A stretch of 64,000 nt of DNA from Caulobacteraceae bacterium (GCA_027487945.1 JAIYCQ010000048.1:62001-126000); one strand, 5' to 3'; counted from the first letter of the stretch, positions 7,884 to 16,301 are shown. Notes: generated by a model not told the origin, from the letters alone. Numbers and translations are program-made.

Positions 7884-9224
7884 TTGAAGACGTCGACGCG
7901 TAGCGTGACGAAGCTGGCACTGGTGGCGGCGACCGCCCTGGGCCTCGGTTTCGCCCCCATGGTCCAGGCGCAGGAAGCCCCCGCCGCCGGATCCACCGAC
8001 GCAGCACTTGCGGCCGTCGTCGAGTCGTCGATCGGCGAGAGCGTCGCGGCTGTCGTCAACGACGACATCATCTCGACCTACGACCTGGTCCAGCGGATGC
8101 GGTTGCTGGCCATCACCGCCGGCATCCAGCCTGACGAGAACACCCTGCCCCAGCTGCAGCGTGAGGCCATGCGCTCGCTGATCGAGGAGCGCCTGCAGAT
8201 TCAGGAGCTCCGCAAAGTTGAGAAGGAACACAAGACCGAGATCATCGCCAGCGATGAGGAGGTCGACGCAGAACTGACCGAGGTCGCCAAGGGCAACAAC
8301 CTGACCGCCGACCAGATGCTGGCCCAGCTCCGCGGCGCCGGGGTGGGCCCCGAAACCCTGCGCGAGCAGATTCGCGCCGAGGTCAGCTGGCAGGGCTACA
8401 TTCGCGGCCGCTACGGCAGCCGCCTGCGCATCGGTCAGGACCAGATCAAGGCCGTCCAGGAACAACTGACCACCTCGGCGGGCAAGCCGCAGTACCAGAT
8501 CAGCGAAGTCGTCATCGATCCGGGTCGGGTCGGCGGCCTCGACAATGCGGTCCAGGGAGCCGACCAGCTGATCGTCCAGATCCAGCAGGGCGCGCCCTTC
8601 CCGGCGGTCGCCCGGCAGTTCTCGTCCTCCGCCACGGCGGCCAACGGCGGCGACGCCGGCTGGGTCGGCGCCGGTGAAATGCCGCCTCAGGTCGAGCAGG
8701 CGCTGGAACAGCTGCGCCCCGGACAGATCTCCCGTCCCATCGTCACCGACGACGGCGTCTACATCATCGCCCTGCGCGACAAGCGGGCCGGCTCGAACGT
8801 GGCGCTGGTCAATCTGAAGCAGGCCGCGGTGCCGCTGGCTTCCGACGCGTCGCCCGAACAGGTGCGCGCTGCCGCCGCCCAGCTGGAAACGCTCCGGCCG
8901 CAGGTGACCGGGTGTGCCGACCTGGAAGCCAAGGCCGCCGAGGTCCAGGGCGTCATGGCCGGCGACCTGGGCGAGGCTGAAGTGGCAGGGCTGATCGAGG
9001 GCTTCCGCGACGCGGTCACCAACACGCCCGACGGCCAGCTGTCGCAGCCGATCCGCACCGTCGCCGGCCTGCACCTGATCATGGTCTGCGGTCGCCGCCA
9101 GAGCGGGGCGCAGATCCCGTCGGCCCAGCAGATCGAAAGCCGCCTCGTCGGCCAGCAGCTGTCGATGATCTCGCGGCGGCTGCTGCGCGACCTGCGCGGT
9201 ACGGCGACCATCGAGCAGCGGTGA
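7884..9224 (+). CDS. surA: Periplasmic peptidylprolyl isomerase/chaperone, SurA-like
   Basis: A SurA-type protein that would chaperone unfolded outer-membrane proteins such as LptD. An N-terminal chaperone domain (VNDDIISTYDLVQRMRLL) is followed by a parvulin domain (YQISEVVIDPG to VYIIALRDKR), and a second degenerate parvulin-like region ends in LHLIMVCGRR. Two starts are possible. TTG at 7884 has GGGGA upstream and gives a compact signal peptide ending VQAQ. GTG at 7824 overlaps the lptD stop by 4 bases but leaves about 29 residues before the hydrophobic core. I prefer TTG, with moderate certainty. Its TGA overlaps the pdxA GTG. The lptD-surA-pdxA-ksgA order is the classic proteobacterial one. 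Confidence 0.9.
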   Translation: MKTSTRSVTKLALVAATALGLGFAPMVQAQEAPAAGSTDAALAAVVESSIGESVAAVVNDDIISTYDLVQRMRLLAITAGIQPDENTLPQLQREAMRSLIEERLQIQELRKVEKEHKTEIIASDEEVDAELTEVAKGNNLTADQMLAQLRGAGVGPETLREQIRAEVSWQGYIRGRYGSRLRIGQDQIKAVQEQLTTSAGKPQYQISEVVIDPGRVGGLDNAVQGADQLIVQIQQGAPFPAVARQFSSSATAANGGDAGWVGAGEMPPQVEQALEQLRPGQISRPIVTDDGVYIIALRDKRAGSNVALVNLKQAAVPLASDASPEQVRAAAAQLETLRPQVTGCADLEAKAAEVQGVMAGDLGEAEVAGLIEGFRDAVTNTPDGQLSQPIRTVAGLHLIMVCGRRQSGAQIPSAQQIESRLVGQQLSMISRRLLRDLRGTATIEQR

Positions 9225-10222
9225 CGCCGGCGCCCCTCGCGCTGAGTCTGGGCGATCCCGCCGGTACGGGACCTGAAATCACGGCCCGCGCCTGGCGGGC
9301 GCTGCGCGACGGCGGCCCCGCCTTCATGGTCATCGGCGACCGCGAGGCGCTCGAGTCCGCGCCCGGCGGCCCCGTTCCCGTCCAGACGGTGACCCGACCC
9401 GAAGACGCCGCCTGGGTCTTTGCGGACGCCCTGCCGGTGCTGGACATCCCGCTGACGACCTCGGTCGTCGCCGGCCGGCCCGATCCCGCCAACGCCGCCG
9501 CCGTGATCCGCTGGATCGAGACCGGTGTGGGCCTCGCCCTGTCCGGCGCGGTCAGCGGCCTGGTCACAGCCCCCATCGCCAAGGCGCCCCTCTACGCGGC
9601 CGGCTTCGGCTTCCCGGGCCACACCGAGTTTCTCGCCGAGTTGACCGCCGCCCGCCGCCATGACGGTGCGCGCGGCCCGGTGATGATGCTGACCGCCGCC
9701 GACCTGCGGGTGGCGCTGGTGACGATCCACGAGCCGCTGGCGAAGGTTCCCGGGCTGCTGACCATAGAGGCCATCGTCAACGCCGGCCTGGTCACCGCCC
9801 AGGCGCTGCGCCGCGACTTCGGCATCGCCGCCCCCCGCCTCGCCGTCGCGGGTCTCAACCCGCACGCGGGCGAATCGGGCTCGCTGGGCCGCGAGGAAAT
9901 CGAGGTGATCGAGCCCGCCGTGCGCGCGCTGCGTGAGCTGGGCGTCGCGGCCACCGGCCCCTCGCCCGCCGACAGCCTGTTCCACCCGGAGGCCCGCGCC
10001 CGCTACGACGCCGTCCTCTGCATGTACCATGATCAGGCGCTGATCCCGGTGAAGATGCTCGACTTCTGGGGCGGGGTGAACGTCACCCTGGGCCTGCCCA
10101 TCGTCCGCACCTCGCCCGACCACGGCACCGGCTTCGACATCGCCGGGAGGGGCCTGGCCCGCCCCGACAGTCTGATCGCGGCCATCCGGCTCGCGGCCGA
10201 CATCGCGGCGCGACGAGGGTAG
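9221..10222 (+). CDS. pdxA: 4-hydroxythreonine-4-phosphate dehydrogenase
   Basis: A 333-residue PdxA, the NAD-dependent enzyme that oxidises 4-phosphohydroxy-L-threonine in pyridoxal phosphate synthesis. It begins with ALSLGDPAGTGPEI, carries GFPGHTEFLAELT with a metal-ligand His, and has MYHDQALIPVK and the C-terminal RTSPDHGTGFDIAG, all family hallmarks. The start is GTG at 9221, overlapping the surA stop codon by 4 bases. After it comes a repeat pair and then ksgA on the same strand. Confidence 0.95.
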   Translation: MTPAPLALSLGDPAGTGPEITARAWRALRDGGPAFMVIGDREALESAPGGPVPVQTVTRPEDAAWVFADALPVLDIPLTTSVVAGRPDPANAAAVIRWIETGVGLALSGAVSGLVTAPIAKAPLYAAGFGFPGHTEFLAELTAARRHDGARGPVMMLTAADLRVALVTIHEPLAKVPGLLTIEAIVNAGLVTAQALRRDFGIAAPRLAVAGLNPHAGESGSLGREEIEVIEPAVRALRELGVAATGPSPADSLFHPEARARYDAVLCMYHDQALIPVKMLDFWGGVNVTLGLPIVRTSPDHGTGFDIAGRGLARPDSLIAAIRLAADIAARRG

Positions 10223-10232
10223 CCGGCGCCTG

Positions 10233-10272
10233 GCGTCCTTTGACACGCCGCTGCGCGGCTGTTCAGGATGAC
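10233..10272 (-). repeat. Dispersed palindromic repeat, copy C
   Basis: Reverse-oriented copy, GCGTCCTTTGACACG ... TTCAGGATGAC, with centre GCCGCTGCGCGGC. It is paired with copy D across a spacer of about 25 bases, between pdxA and ksgA. Confidence 0.85.
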
Positions 10273-10297
10273 TGGATTTGAAGCGCCTCTGCCCCTA

Positions 10298-10338
10298 GTC
10301 ATCCTGAGCAGGCCCGAAGGGCCGTGTCGAAGGACGCA
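10298..10338 (+). repeat. Dispersed palindromic repeat, copy D
   Basis: Forward copy, GTCATCCTGAGC ... GTGTCGAAGGACGCA, with centre GGCCCGAAGGGCC. The next three bases are the ksgA ATG, so the repeat's AAGGA would act as that gene's ribosome-binding site. Confidence 0.88.
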
Positions 10339-11154
10339 ATGAGCCAGCTGGACTCCCTCCCCCCGCTCCGCGAGAGCCTGGCCGACCACGGCCTGCTGGC
10401 CGACAAGAGCTTCGGGCAGCACTTCCTGCTCGACCTCAACGTCACGCGGAAGATCGCCCGCCTGGCCGGCCCGCTGGAGGGCCAGACGGTGATCGAGGTC
10501 GGTCCCGGCCCCGGCGGCCTGACCCGGGCCCTGGTCGAGGCCGGCGCGAAGGTCATCGCGGTGGAGAAGGACGCCCGTTTCCTGCCCTTGCTGAACGAGC
10601 TGGCGGCGGTCTCGGACGGCCGCCTGACCCTGGTCGAGGCCGACGCCCTGAAGGTCGACGAAGCGGCGCTGGCCGGCGGGCCGGGGCATGTGGTCTCCAA
10701 CCTGCCCTACAATGTCGGCACGCCGCTGCTGATCAAGTGGCTGACCGGCCCATGGCGGCCGGTCTCCATGACCCTGATGTTCCAGAAGGAAGTCGCCGAC
10801 CGCATCGCCGCTCCGGCGGGCGCGGGCGCCTACGGCCGGCTCAGCGTGGTCTCCCAGGCGCTGGCGCGGGCCAAGGTGGTGATGGACCTCCCCGCCAGGG
10901 CCTTCACCCCGCCGCCCAAAGTGGCGTCCGCCGTCGTGCGCCTGGACCCGCTGGCCGACGCCCCGGCAGCCGAGCTGGTCGCGGCGCTGGAGAGGGTGAC
11001 GGCCGCCGCCTTCGGCCAGCGCCGGAAGATGCTGCGCTCCAGCCTGCGCCTGCTGGGCGGCGAAGCGCTGTGCGAGAGGGCGGGGATTGACCCGAACGTG
11101 CGGGCCGAGACGGTGCCGGTGGAAGGGTTTCTGAGGTTGGCGCGGGCGCTGTAG
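10339..11154 (+). CDS. rsmA: 16S rRNA (adenine-N6) dimethyltransferase KsgA/RsmA
   Basis: A 271-residue methyltransferase that dimethylates the two adjacent adenosines near the 3' end of 16S rRNA, a late small-subunit maturation step. It has KSFGQHFLLD near the N-terminus, the SAM-binding loop VIEVGPGPGGLTRAL, and the catalytic NLPYNVGTPLL. The C-terminal helical domain includes FGQRRKMLRSSL. The ATG at 10339 directly follows repeat copy D. An in-frame ATG 15 bases upstream lies wholly inside the repeat and is rejected. The gene ends 6 bases from the convergent gmk. Confidence 0.96.
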   Translation: MSQLDSLPPLRESLADHGLLADKSFGQHFLLDLNVTRKIARLAGPLEGQTVIEVGPGPGGLTRALVEAGAKVIAVEKDARFLPLLNELAAVSDGRLTLVEADALKVDEAALAGGPGHVVSNLPYNVGTPLLIKWLTGPWRPVSMTLMFQKEVADRIAAPAGAGAYGRLSVVSQALARAKVVMDLPARAFTPPPKVASAVVRLDPLADAPAAELVAALERVTAAAFGQRRKMLRSSLRLLGGEALCERAGIDPNVRAETVPVEGFLRLARAL

Positions 11155-11160
11155 CCCCCC

Positions 11161-11823
11161 CTACCCCTCCCCCGCCTCCGGGATCGCCTCGGCCAGCAGG
11201 TCCGCGACCAGGGGGTCGATCCAGAGGTTGCGCGAGGCCTTGCGGCGTTCGGCGTGATAGATGTGGGCCAGCTCGGCGTAGGCGCGGTCGAAGTCGTCGT
11301 TCATGACCACATAGTCGAAGGTCTTCCAGTTGGAGACCTCGTCCTTGGCCCGGGCGATGCGTTCGCGGATGACCTCTTCGCTGTCCTGCGAGCGGGCGTG
11401 GAGGCGGCGGTGCATCTCGGCCAGCGACGGCGGCAGGATGTAGACCAGCACGCAGTCCTGACGCGCCTGGCCGCAGATCTTCATGGCCCCCTGGAAGTCG
11501 ATGTCGAACAGGGTGCTCTGGCCCTTGGACAGGGCCTCCATGATCGGAATCTTCGGGCTGCCGTAGCGGTTGCCGTAAACCTCGGCCCACTCCAGGAACT
11601 CGCCGCGCTCGACCATGGCGTCAAAGGTCGGGCGGTCGACGAAGTGGTAGTCGCGGCCGTCGTGCTCGCCGGGACGCGGCGCGCGCGTCGTGGCCGAGAT
11701 CGACAGGTGCAGGTCGGAGTGGTCGGCGACCAGACGCCGCGTCAGCGAGGTTTTGCCCACCCCCGACGGGGCGACGACCATCAGCATCAGGCCCCGCGTC
11801 GGCCGGGCCTCTTCACTCGACAT
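11161..11823 (-). CDS. gmk: Guanylate kinase
   Basis: A 220-residue guanylate kinase, converting GMP and ATP to GDP and ADP. The P-loop APSGVGKTSL spans about residues 18-27. GMP-binding residues lie in TTRAPRPGEHDGRDYHFV and EFLEWAEVYGNRYG, and IDFQGA and the Arg-rich lid (IRERIARAKDE) follow. Its start overlaps the yicC stop by 11 bases, a pairing conserved in many bacteria. The C-terminus is slightly longer than the E. coli protein. It is the last gene of the fab-mltG-yicC-gmk run. Confidence 0.96.
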   Translation of the reverse strand: MSSEEARPTRGLMLMVVAPSGVGKTSLTRRLVADHSDLHLSISATTRAPRPGEHDGRDYHFVDRPTFDAMVERGEFLEWAEVYGNRYGSPKIPIMEALSKGQSTLFDIDFQGAMKICGQARQDCVLVYILPPSLAEMHRRLHARSQDSEEVIRERIARAKDEVSNWKTFDYVVMNDDFDRAYAELAHIYHAERRKASRNLWIDPLVADLLAEAIPEAGEG

Positions 11824-12694
11824 TCTGCACCTGCTCGCGGAACTGCTCGATCACCGCTTTGAGGTCGAGACCGATGGCGGTCAAGGCCGGGGTCGCCGAT
11901 TTCGAACAGAGGGTGTTGGCCTCGCGCATGAACTCCTGCGTCAGGAAGTCCAGGCGGCGGCCGGCGGCGGCCTCGCCAGCGATCAGGGCGCGGGCGGCGG
12001 CGACGTGGCCGGCCAGCCGGTCCAGCTCCTCGCGCACATCAGCGCGGGTGGCCATGGCGGCGGCCTCCTGGACGATACGCTCCTCGCTGGCGGCCTGGCC
12101 GAGCAGCTCGGCCATGCGACCGGCGAAGCGCTCCTTGATCAGGGCGGGGTGCGAGGCCGCTTCCGTGCCCGCGGCGGCGACCAGCGCCTCGACCCGGTCG
12201 ATCATCCCGGTCAGCACGGGGGTGAGGGCCGCGCCCTCCTCGAGCCGCGCTGCCTTCAGCGCGTCCAGAGCCTGGGCGATGGAGACGGCGATGGCCTGCT
12301 CCAGGGCGGCGCGGGCCTCGGGGTCCTCAGCGGCTTCTGTGACCTCGATGACGCCGCGCAGGGCCAGCATGCCGTCGGCCGTGGGCCGCTTGACCTGCTT
12401 GGCCTTCACATAGGGCGTCACGGCGGCGAGATAGCGCTCCAGCTGGTCGAGGTTGACGCTGGCGGCGCCGGCGCTCTCGGAACGGCGGGCCTGGACGCTG
12501 ACATTGACCTGGCCGCGCTGGAAGCGGGCCTGTGAGCCGTCGCGGATGGCCTTCTCGAGCGCGTCAAAGCCCGGCGGCGCCTTGAAGCGGGTCTCCAGGT
12601 TTCGGCCGTTGACCGACCGCGCCTCGATGGCCCAGGTCCAGTCGCCCGCCCCGCCTTCCGCCCGGCCGAAGCCGGTCATCCCCGACAGGGCCAT
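11813..12694 (-). CDS. YicC family endoribonuclease
   Basis: A 293-residue YicC-family protein. The N-terminus MALSGMTGFGRAEG, the segment EARSVNGRNLETRFKAP and the C-terminal DFLTQEFMREANTLCSKS are the conserved signatures. Members are known as RNA-cleaving hexamers that affect small-RNA stability in E. coli; the same activity here is by homology only. The middle of the protein is helical and Ala/Glu-rich. It starts 3 bases after the mltG stop and overlaps gmk. Confidence 0.92.
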   Translation of the reverse strand: MALSGMTGFGRAEGGAGDWTWAIEARSVNGRNLETRFKAPPGFDALEKAIRDGSQARFQRGQVNVSVQARRSESAGAASVNLDQLERYLAAVTPYVKAKQVKRPTADGMLALRGVIEVTEAAEDPEARAALEQAIAVSIAQALDALKAARLEEGAALTPVLTGMIDRVEALVAAAGTEAASHPALIKERFAGRMAELLGQAASEERIVQEAAAMATRADVREELDRLAGHVAAARALIAGEAAAGRRLDFLTQEFMREANTLCSKSATPALTAIGLDLKAVIEQFREQVQNVE

Positions 12695-13723
12695 CTACTT
12701 GCCCGTCCGCGCGCGGTAGGCCCGCCACTTCTCGACGTTGCGCTTGTGCTCCTCGTAGGTGGCGGCGAAGGCGTGGCCGCCCGTCCCGTCGGCGACGAAG
12801 AACAGGTACTCGCTCGGCGGCGGGTCCAGCACCGCCGCCAGGGCCGCGCGGCCCGGATTGGCGATCGGCGTCGGAGGCAGGCCGTCGATGATGTAGGTAT
12901 TGTAGGTGTTGGCCGGGTTCTCCAGCTCGGACTTCAGGATCCGGCGGCCGAGCGGTTTGCCCTTGGTGATGAAGTAGATGATCGTCGGGTCGCTCTCCAG
13001 CCGCATGCCCTTGCGCAGGCGATTGGTGAAGACCGAAGCGACCTGTGGACGCTCGCTGGCGACGCCGGTCTCCTTTTCCACGATCGAGGCCAGGATAACC
13101 GCCTCTTCCGGAGTCGTGACCGGCAGGCCCGGCTGGCGCTGGGCCCAGAGGGCGACCAGCAGCTTGTCGCGGGCGTCCATCATCCGCTGCAACACCGCGG
13201 CGCGGTCCTCGCCCCGCTGGAAGTCGTAGGTCTCCGGCAGCACGGTGCCCTCGGGCGGGGTGGGCGCCAGGCCCGTCAGCGCCTCCTCGGCGTTGAGCAT
13301 CTCGATGACCATCTCCGAGGTCGCGCCCTCGGGGATCGTCACCTGGTGGCGCACCACGCGGCCGGCGCGGATGTCATCCAGCACGCGCGCCATCGAGGCG
13401 CCGGAGGGAAATTCGTACTCCCCGGCCTTCAGGTCCCGGGCGACGCCGGTAACCTGGGCGGCGGCCTTGAAGATGGCGCCTGAGCGGATGACGCCGGCCC
13501 GCTCCAGTGAAGACGCGATCTCGTTGAGACCGGCGCCCCTGCGCAGCAGCACGGAGCTGAACTCCCCCGCCGCCGCCTCGGGACCAGGACCGCGATAGGT
13601 CCAGACCGCCCACAGGCCCAGCGCCATGACCGCCAGACTCAGCACGGCGAAGCCGCTCATGCCCATGATGACAAGCCGGCGCATCAGCGGCAGCCCCTCG
13701 GAACGTGCGGCTCTCTTGCTCAC
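12695..13723 (-). CDS. mltG: Endolytic murein transglycosylase MltG
   Basis: A 342-residue inner-membrane lytic transglycosylase that cuts nascent glycan strands and so sets their length. One N-terminal membrane segment (about residues 16-38) is followed by a LysM-like region (GLNEIASSLERAGVI) and the YceG catalytic domain. The catalytic Glu lies in ASIVEKETG, with RLRKGMRLESDPTIIY, YNTYIIDGLPPTPIANPG and the C-terminal GGHAFAATYEEH also conserved. The start codon overlaps the fabF stop by 4 bases, joining wall synthesis to the fatty acid operon as in many proteobacteria. Confidence 0.95.
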   Translation of the reverse strand: MSKRAARSEGLPLMRRLVIMGMSGFAVLSLAVMALGLWAVWTYRGPGPEAAAGEFSSVLLRRGAGLNEIASSLERAGVIRSGAIFKAAAQVTGVARDLKAGEYEFPSGASMARVLDDIRAGRVVRHQVTIPEGATSEMVIEMLNAEEALTGLAPTPPEGTVLPETYDFQRGEDRAAVLQRMMDARDKLLVALWAQRQPGLPVTTPEEAVILASIVEKETGVASERPQVASVFTNRLRKGMRLESDPTIIYFITKGKPLGRRILKSELENPANTYNTYIIDGLPPTPIANPGRAALAAVLDPPPSEYLFFVADGTGGHAFAATYEEHKRNVEKWRAYRARTGK

Positions 13724-15000
13724 GGCGCCTTCTTGAAGATCACGCAGGCGTTGGTGCCCCCGAAGCCGAAGCTGTTGGACATCGCGGCATGCATCTCAAC
13801 CGGCTTCGCCCTGTGCGGGACGAGGTCGATCTCGGTCTCGAACTCGCAGTTGTCGAGGTTGATCGTCGGCGGGACGATCTGGTCGCGCAGGGCCAGGATG
13901 GTGAAGATCGACTCCACCGCCCCGGCGGCGCCCAGCAGGTGGCCGGTCATCGACTTGGTGGAGGACATCATGGTGGTCTTCGCGCTGTCGCCGAGCAGAC
14001 GGGTCACCGCGCCCAGCTCCAGGCCGTCGGCCATGGTCGAGGTGCCGTGGGCGTTGACGTAGCCGATGTCGGACGCTTCCAGCCCGGAGTCCTTCAGCGC
14101 CGCCTTCATGGCGCGGAACCCACCGTCGCCGTCCTCGGACGGGGCGGTGATGTGGTAGGCGTCGCCCGACAGACCGTAGCCCGCGATTTCTGCATAGATC
14201 TTCGCGCCCCGCGCCTTGGCGTGCTCGTATTCCTCGAGCACCAGGATGCCGGCGCCCTCGCCCATGACGAAGCCGCCGCGATCCTTGTCGTAGGGGCGCG
14301 AGGCTTCGGTGGGCCGGTCGTTGAAGTCGGTGGCCATGGCGCGGCAGGCGACGAAGCCGGCGACGCCGATCGGGCAGATGGAGGCCTCGGCCCCGCCGGC
14401 GATCATGATGTCGGCGTCGCCGTACTTGATCAGCCGGGCCGCATCGCCGATGGCGTGCGCGCCGGTGGCGCAGGCGGTGACCACCGAGTGGTTGGGCCCC
14501 TTGAAGCCGTAGCGGATCGAGACCTGGCCCGAGGCGAGGTTGATCAGGGCCGACGGGATGAAGAAGGGGCTGATGCGACGCGGACCCTTGTCGCGCAGCT
14601 CGATAGCCGTCTCGGCGATGGTGTTCAGCCCGCCGATGCCCGAACCGATCATCACGCCGGCGCGATAGCTGGTTTCCTCGTCGATCTCGGTCAGGCCAGC
14701 GTCGCGCACGGCCTCGTCGGCGGCGGCCATGGCGTAGAGGATGAAGTCGTCGACCTTGCGCTGATCCTTGGGCGCCATGGTGCCGTTCGGATCGAACGAT
14801 CCCTCGACATCCGGTCCGCCGCCGCCGCGCCCGTCGATGCGGGGAACCTCGCAGGCGATCTGGCAACCGTACTCTGCGGGGTCGAAGCTGGAGATGCGTC
14901 CGGCGCCGGACTTTCCGGCCAGCAGGTTCTTCCAGGTGATGTCCACGCCCTGGCCGAGCGGGGTCAGGAGGCCGAGACCGGTGACGACGACACGACGCAT
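13720..15000 (-). CDS. fabF: Beta-ketoacyl-ACP synthase II
   Basis: A 426-residue condensing enzyme that elongates acyl-ACP with malonyl-ACP. The active-site Cys is at about residue 177 in VVTACATGAHAIGDA, and the two catalytic His are in NAHGTSTMADG and [14 protein letters not shown]. The C-terminal NSFGFGGTNACVIF is typical. The ATG at 15000 is preceded by AGGAGTAG, a good ribosome-binding site. It follows acpP across a 109-base spacer that carries a strong hairpin and overlaps mltG downstream. Confidence 0.97.
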   Translation of the reverse strand: MRRVVVTGLGLLTPLGQGVDITWKNLLAGKSGAGRISSFDPAEYGCQIACEVPRIDGRGGGGPDVEGSFDPNGTMAPKDQRKVDDFILYAMAAADEAVRDAGLTEIDEETSYRAGVMIGSGIGGLNTIAETAIELRDKGPRRISPFFIPSALINLASGQVSIRYGFKGPNHSVVTACATGAHAIGDAARLIKYGDADIMIAGGAEASICPIGVAGFVACRAMATDFNDRPTEASRPYDKDRGGFVMGEGAGILVLEEYEHAKARGAKIYAEIAGYGLSGDAYHITAPSEDGDGGFRAMKAALKDSGLEASDIGYVNAHGTSTMADGLELGAVTRLLGDSAKTTMMSSTKSMTGHLLGAAGAVESIFTILALRDQIVPPTINLDNCEFETEIDLVPHRAKPVEMHAAMSNSFGFGGTNACVIFKKAP

Positions 15001-15047
15001 GGATCTACTCCTCTCGGGTCCGGAACAACGGACCGCTCAAACGAAGA

Positions 15048-15082
15048 CCGCCGCGCATACCGGTTTCCCGGTAGCGCGGCGG
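15048..15082 (-). terminator. Strong intergenic hairpin between acpP and fabF (possible attenuator)
   Basis: Nine bases CCGCCGCGC pair perfectly with GCGCGGCGG, and inside them TACCGG pairs with CCGGTA around a 4-base loop, with one bulged A. On the minus strand the stem is followed by TCTTCGTTT, a weak U-rich tract. It could reduce read-through from acpP into fabF or protect the acpP mRNA end. Structure is seen; function is inferred. Confidence 0.55.
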
Positions 15083-15109
15083 CTGATCGTACGGACTAGG
15101 GACGACGGA

Positions 15110-15349
15110 TCAACCGCCGACCTTCTCCGTGATGAACTTCACGGCGTCGCCGACCGTCTGGATGTGCTCAGCGGCGTCGTCGGGAATTTCGATGTCGAAT
15201 TCTTCTTCGAAGGCCATGACCAGCTCGACGTTGTCGAGGCTGTCGGCGCCCAGGTCGTCGATGAAGCTGGCCTTCTCGGTGACCTTTTCAGGGTCGGCAT
15301 CGAGATGCTCGATGACGATCTTACGCACACGCTCGAGAATGTCGGACAT
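15110..15349 (-). CDS. acpP: Acyl carrier protein
   Basis: A 79-residue acidic carrier protein. The phosphopantetheine attachment Ser37 lies in [19 protein letters not shown], the canonical helix-II motif, and [17 protein letters not shown] follows. The ATG at 15349 is preceded by AGAGGACC, and homologues start MSDI; an in-frame extension of 14 residues upstream is not family-like and is rejected. It lies between fabG and fabF, the usual order, and carries the growing acyl chain to all the enzymes of this cluster. Confidence 0.97.
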   Translation of the reverse strand: MSDILERVRKIVIEHLDADPEKVTEKASFIDDLGADSLDNVELVMAFEEEFDIEIPDDAAEHIQTVGDAVKFITEKVGG

Positions 15350-15474
15350 TCTGTAGGTCCTCTTTGGTATTGTCGTGGCCGCGCCAGCCATGGCTGGACA
15401 CGGAAAATCGGGCTCCGCCTACCATGTTCCTTTCGGGGTGGCCAGCGGCCAGCCGAGGAACAGGGAGGCTTCTC

Positions 15475-16215
15475 CTAGATCATCGCCATGCCGCCGTTCA
15501 CGTGCAAGGTCTGACCGGTGACGTAGGCCCCTTCCTCGCTCGCCAGATAGACGCAGGCGGCGGCGACGTCCTCGCCCGAACCCAGCCGGCCGGAGGGGAT
15601 TTTCCCAAGGATTGCCTCACGTTGCGCGTCGTTGAGGCTGTCGGTCATGGGGCTGGCGATGAAGCCCGGCGCCACCGTGTTCACCGTCACGTTACGAGAC
15701 GCAACTTCCTGCGCCAGAGCCTTCGAGAAGCCGATCATGCCCGCCTTGGAGGCAGCGTAGTTGGCCTGCCCCGGGTTTCCGGTGACGCCGACGACGGAGG
15801 TGATTCCGATGATCCGGCCCCAGCGGCGCTTCATCATGCCCTTGAGGGCCGCGCGCGACAGGCGGAAGTAGGATTCGAGGTTCACCTTGATGACCTGTTC
15901 CCAGTCCTCGTCCTTCATCCGGAGCATCAGGCCGTCGCGGGTGATGCCGGCGTTGGCGACCAGGATGTCCAGCGGCGCGCCGGCGGCCTCCTCGGCCTTG
16001 GCGACCAGGCCGTCGACGCTGGCCGAATCGGAGAGGTTGGCCGAGGCGATCGAGACCCGCTCCCCGAACTCACCGGCCAGGGTCGCGAGCACCTCCTCGC
16101 GGGTGCCCGACAGCACGACATGGGCGCCCTGGGCATGCAGCGAACGGGCGATGGCGCCGCCGATGCCGCCCGTGGCGCCGGTGACGAGGGCGGTCTTGCC
16201 GCTGAGGTCGAACAT
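15475..16215 (-). CDS. fabG: 3-oxoacyl-ACP reductase
   Basis: A 246-residue NADPH-dependent SDR that reduces 3-oxoacyl-ACP. The cofactor motif TGATGGIGGAIA is near the N-terminus, and NAG (LVANAGITRDG), the catalytic Ser in GITSVVG and the YAASK motif are all present. The C-terminus GQTLHVNGGMAMI is FabG-like. Two ATGs are close together. The one at 16215 lies 9 bases after AAGGGA, better spacing than the one at 16224, which is directly against it. The upstream edge of repeat copy E lies about 20 bases before the start. The gene is second in the fabD-fabG-acpP-fabF order. Confidence 0.95.
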   Translation of the reverse strand: MFDLSGKTALVTGATGGIGGAIARSLHAQGAHVVLSGTREEVLATLAGEFGERVSIASANLSDSASVDGLVAKAEEAAGAPLDILVANAGITRDGLMLRMKDEDWEQVIKVNLESYFRLSRAALKGMMKRRWGRIIGITSVVGVTGNPGQANYAASKAGMIGFSKALAQEVASRNVTVNTVAPGFIASPMTDSLNDAQREAILGKIPSGRLGSGEDVAAACVYLASEEGAYVTGQTLHVNGGMAMI

Positions 16216-16233
16216 GTCTGGCATTCCCTTCGG

Positions 16234-16274
16234 TGCGTCCTTCGACACGGCCCTTCGGGCCTGCTCAGGATGAC
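16234..16274 (-). repeat. Dispersed palindromic repeat, copy E
   Basis: Reverse copy, GCGTCCTTCGACACGG ... CTCAGGATGAC, with centre GGCCCTTCGGGCC. It is paired with copy F in the fabD-fabG spacer and lies just upstream of the fabG ribosome-binding site. Confidence 0.85.
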
Positions 16275-16301
16275 GTATTCTGTTGATGGTCGATAATGCA
16301 C

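Noticed and set aside
7815..9074. Long minus-strand open frame opposite surA
   Set aside because: It mirrors the coding strand of a well-identified gene and has no family motifs; the composition is that of a GC-driven antisense frame.
15384..15397. Perfect 14-base palindrome CCAGCCATGGCTGG between fabG and acpP
   Set aside because: Its short perfect symmetry may be chance in GC-rich DNA, and no promoter elements are clearly placed around it.
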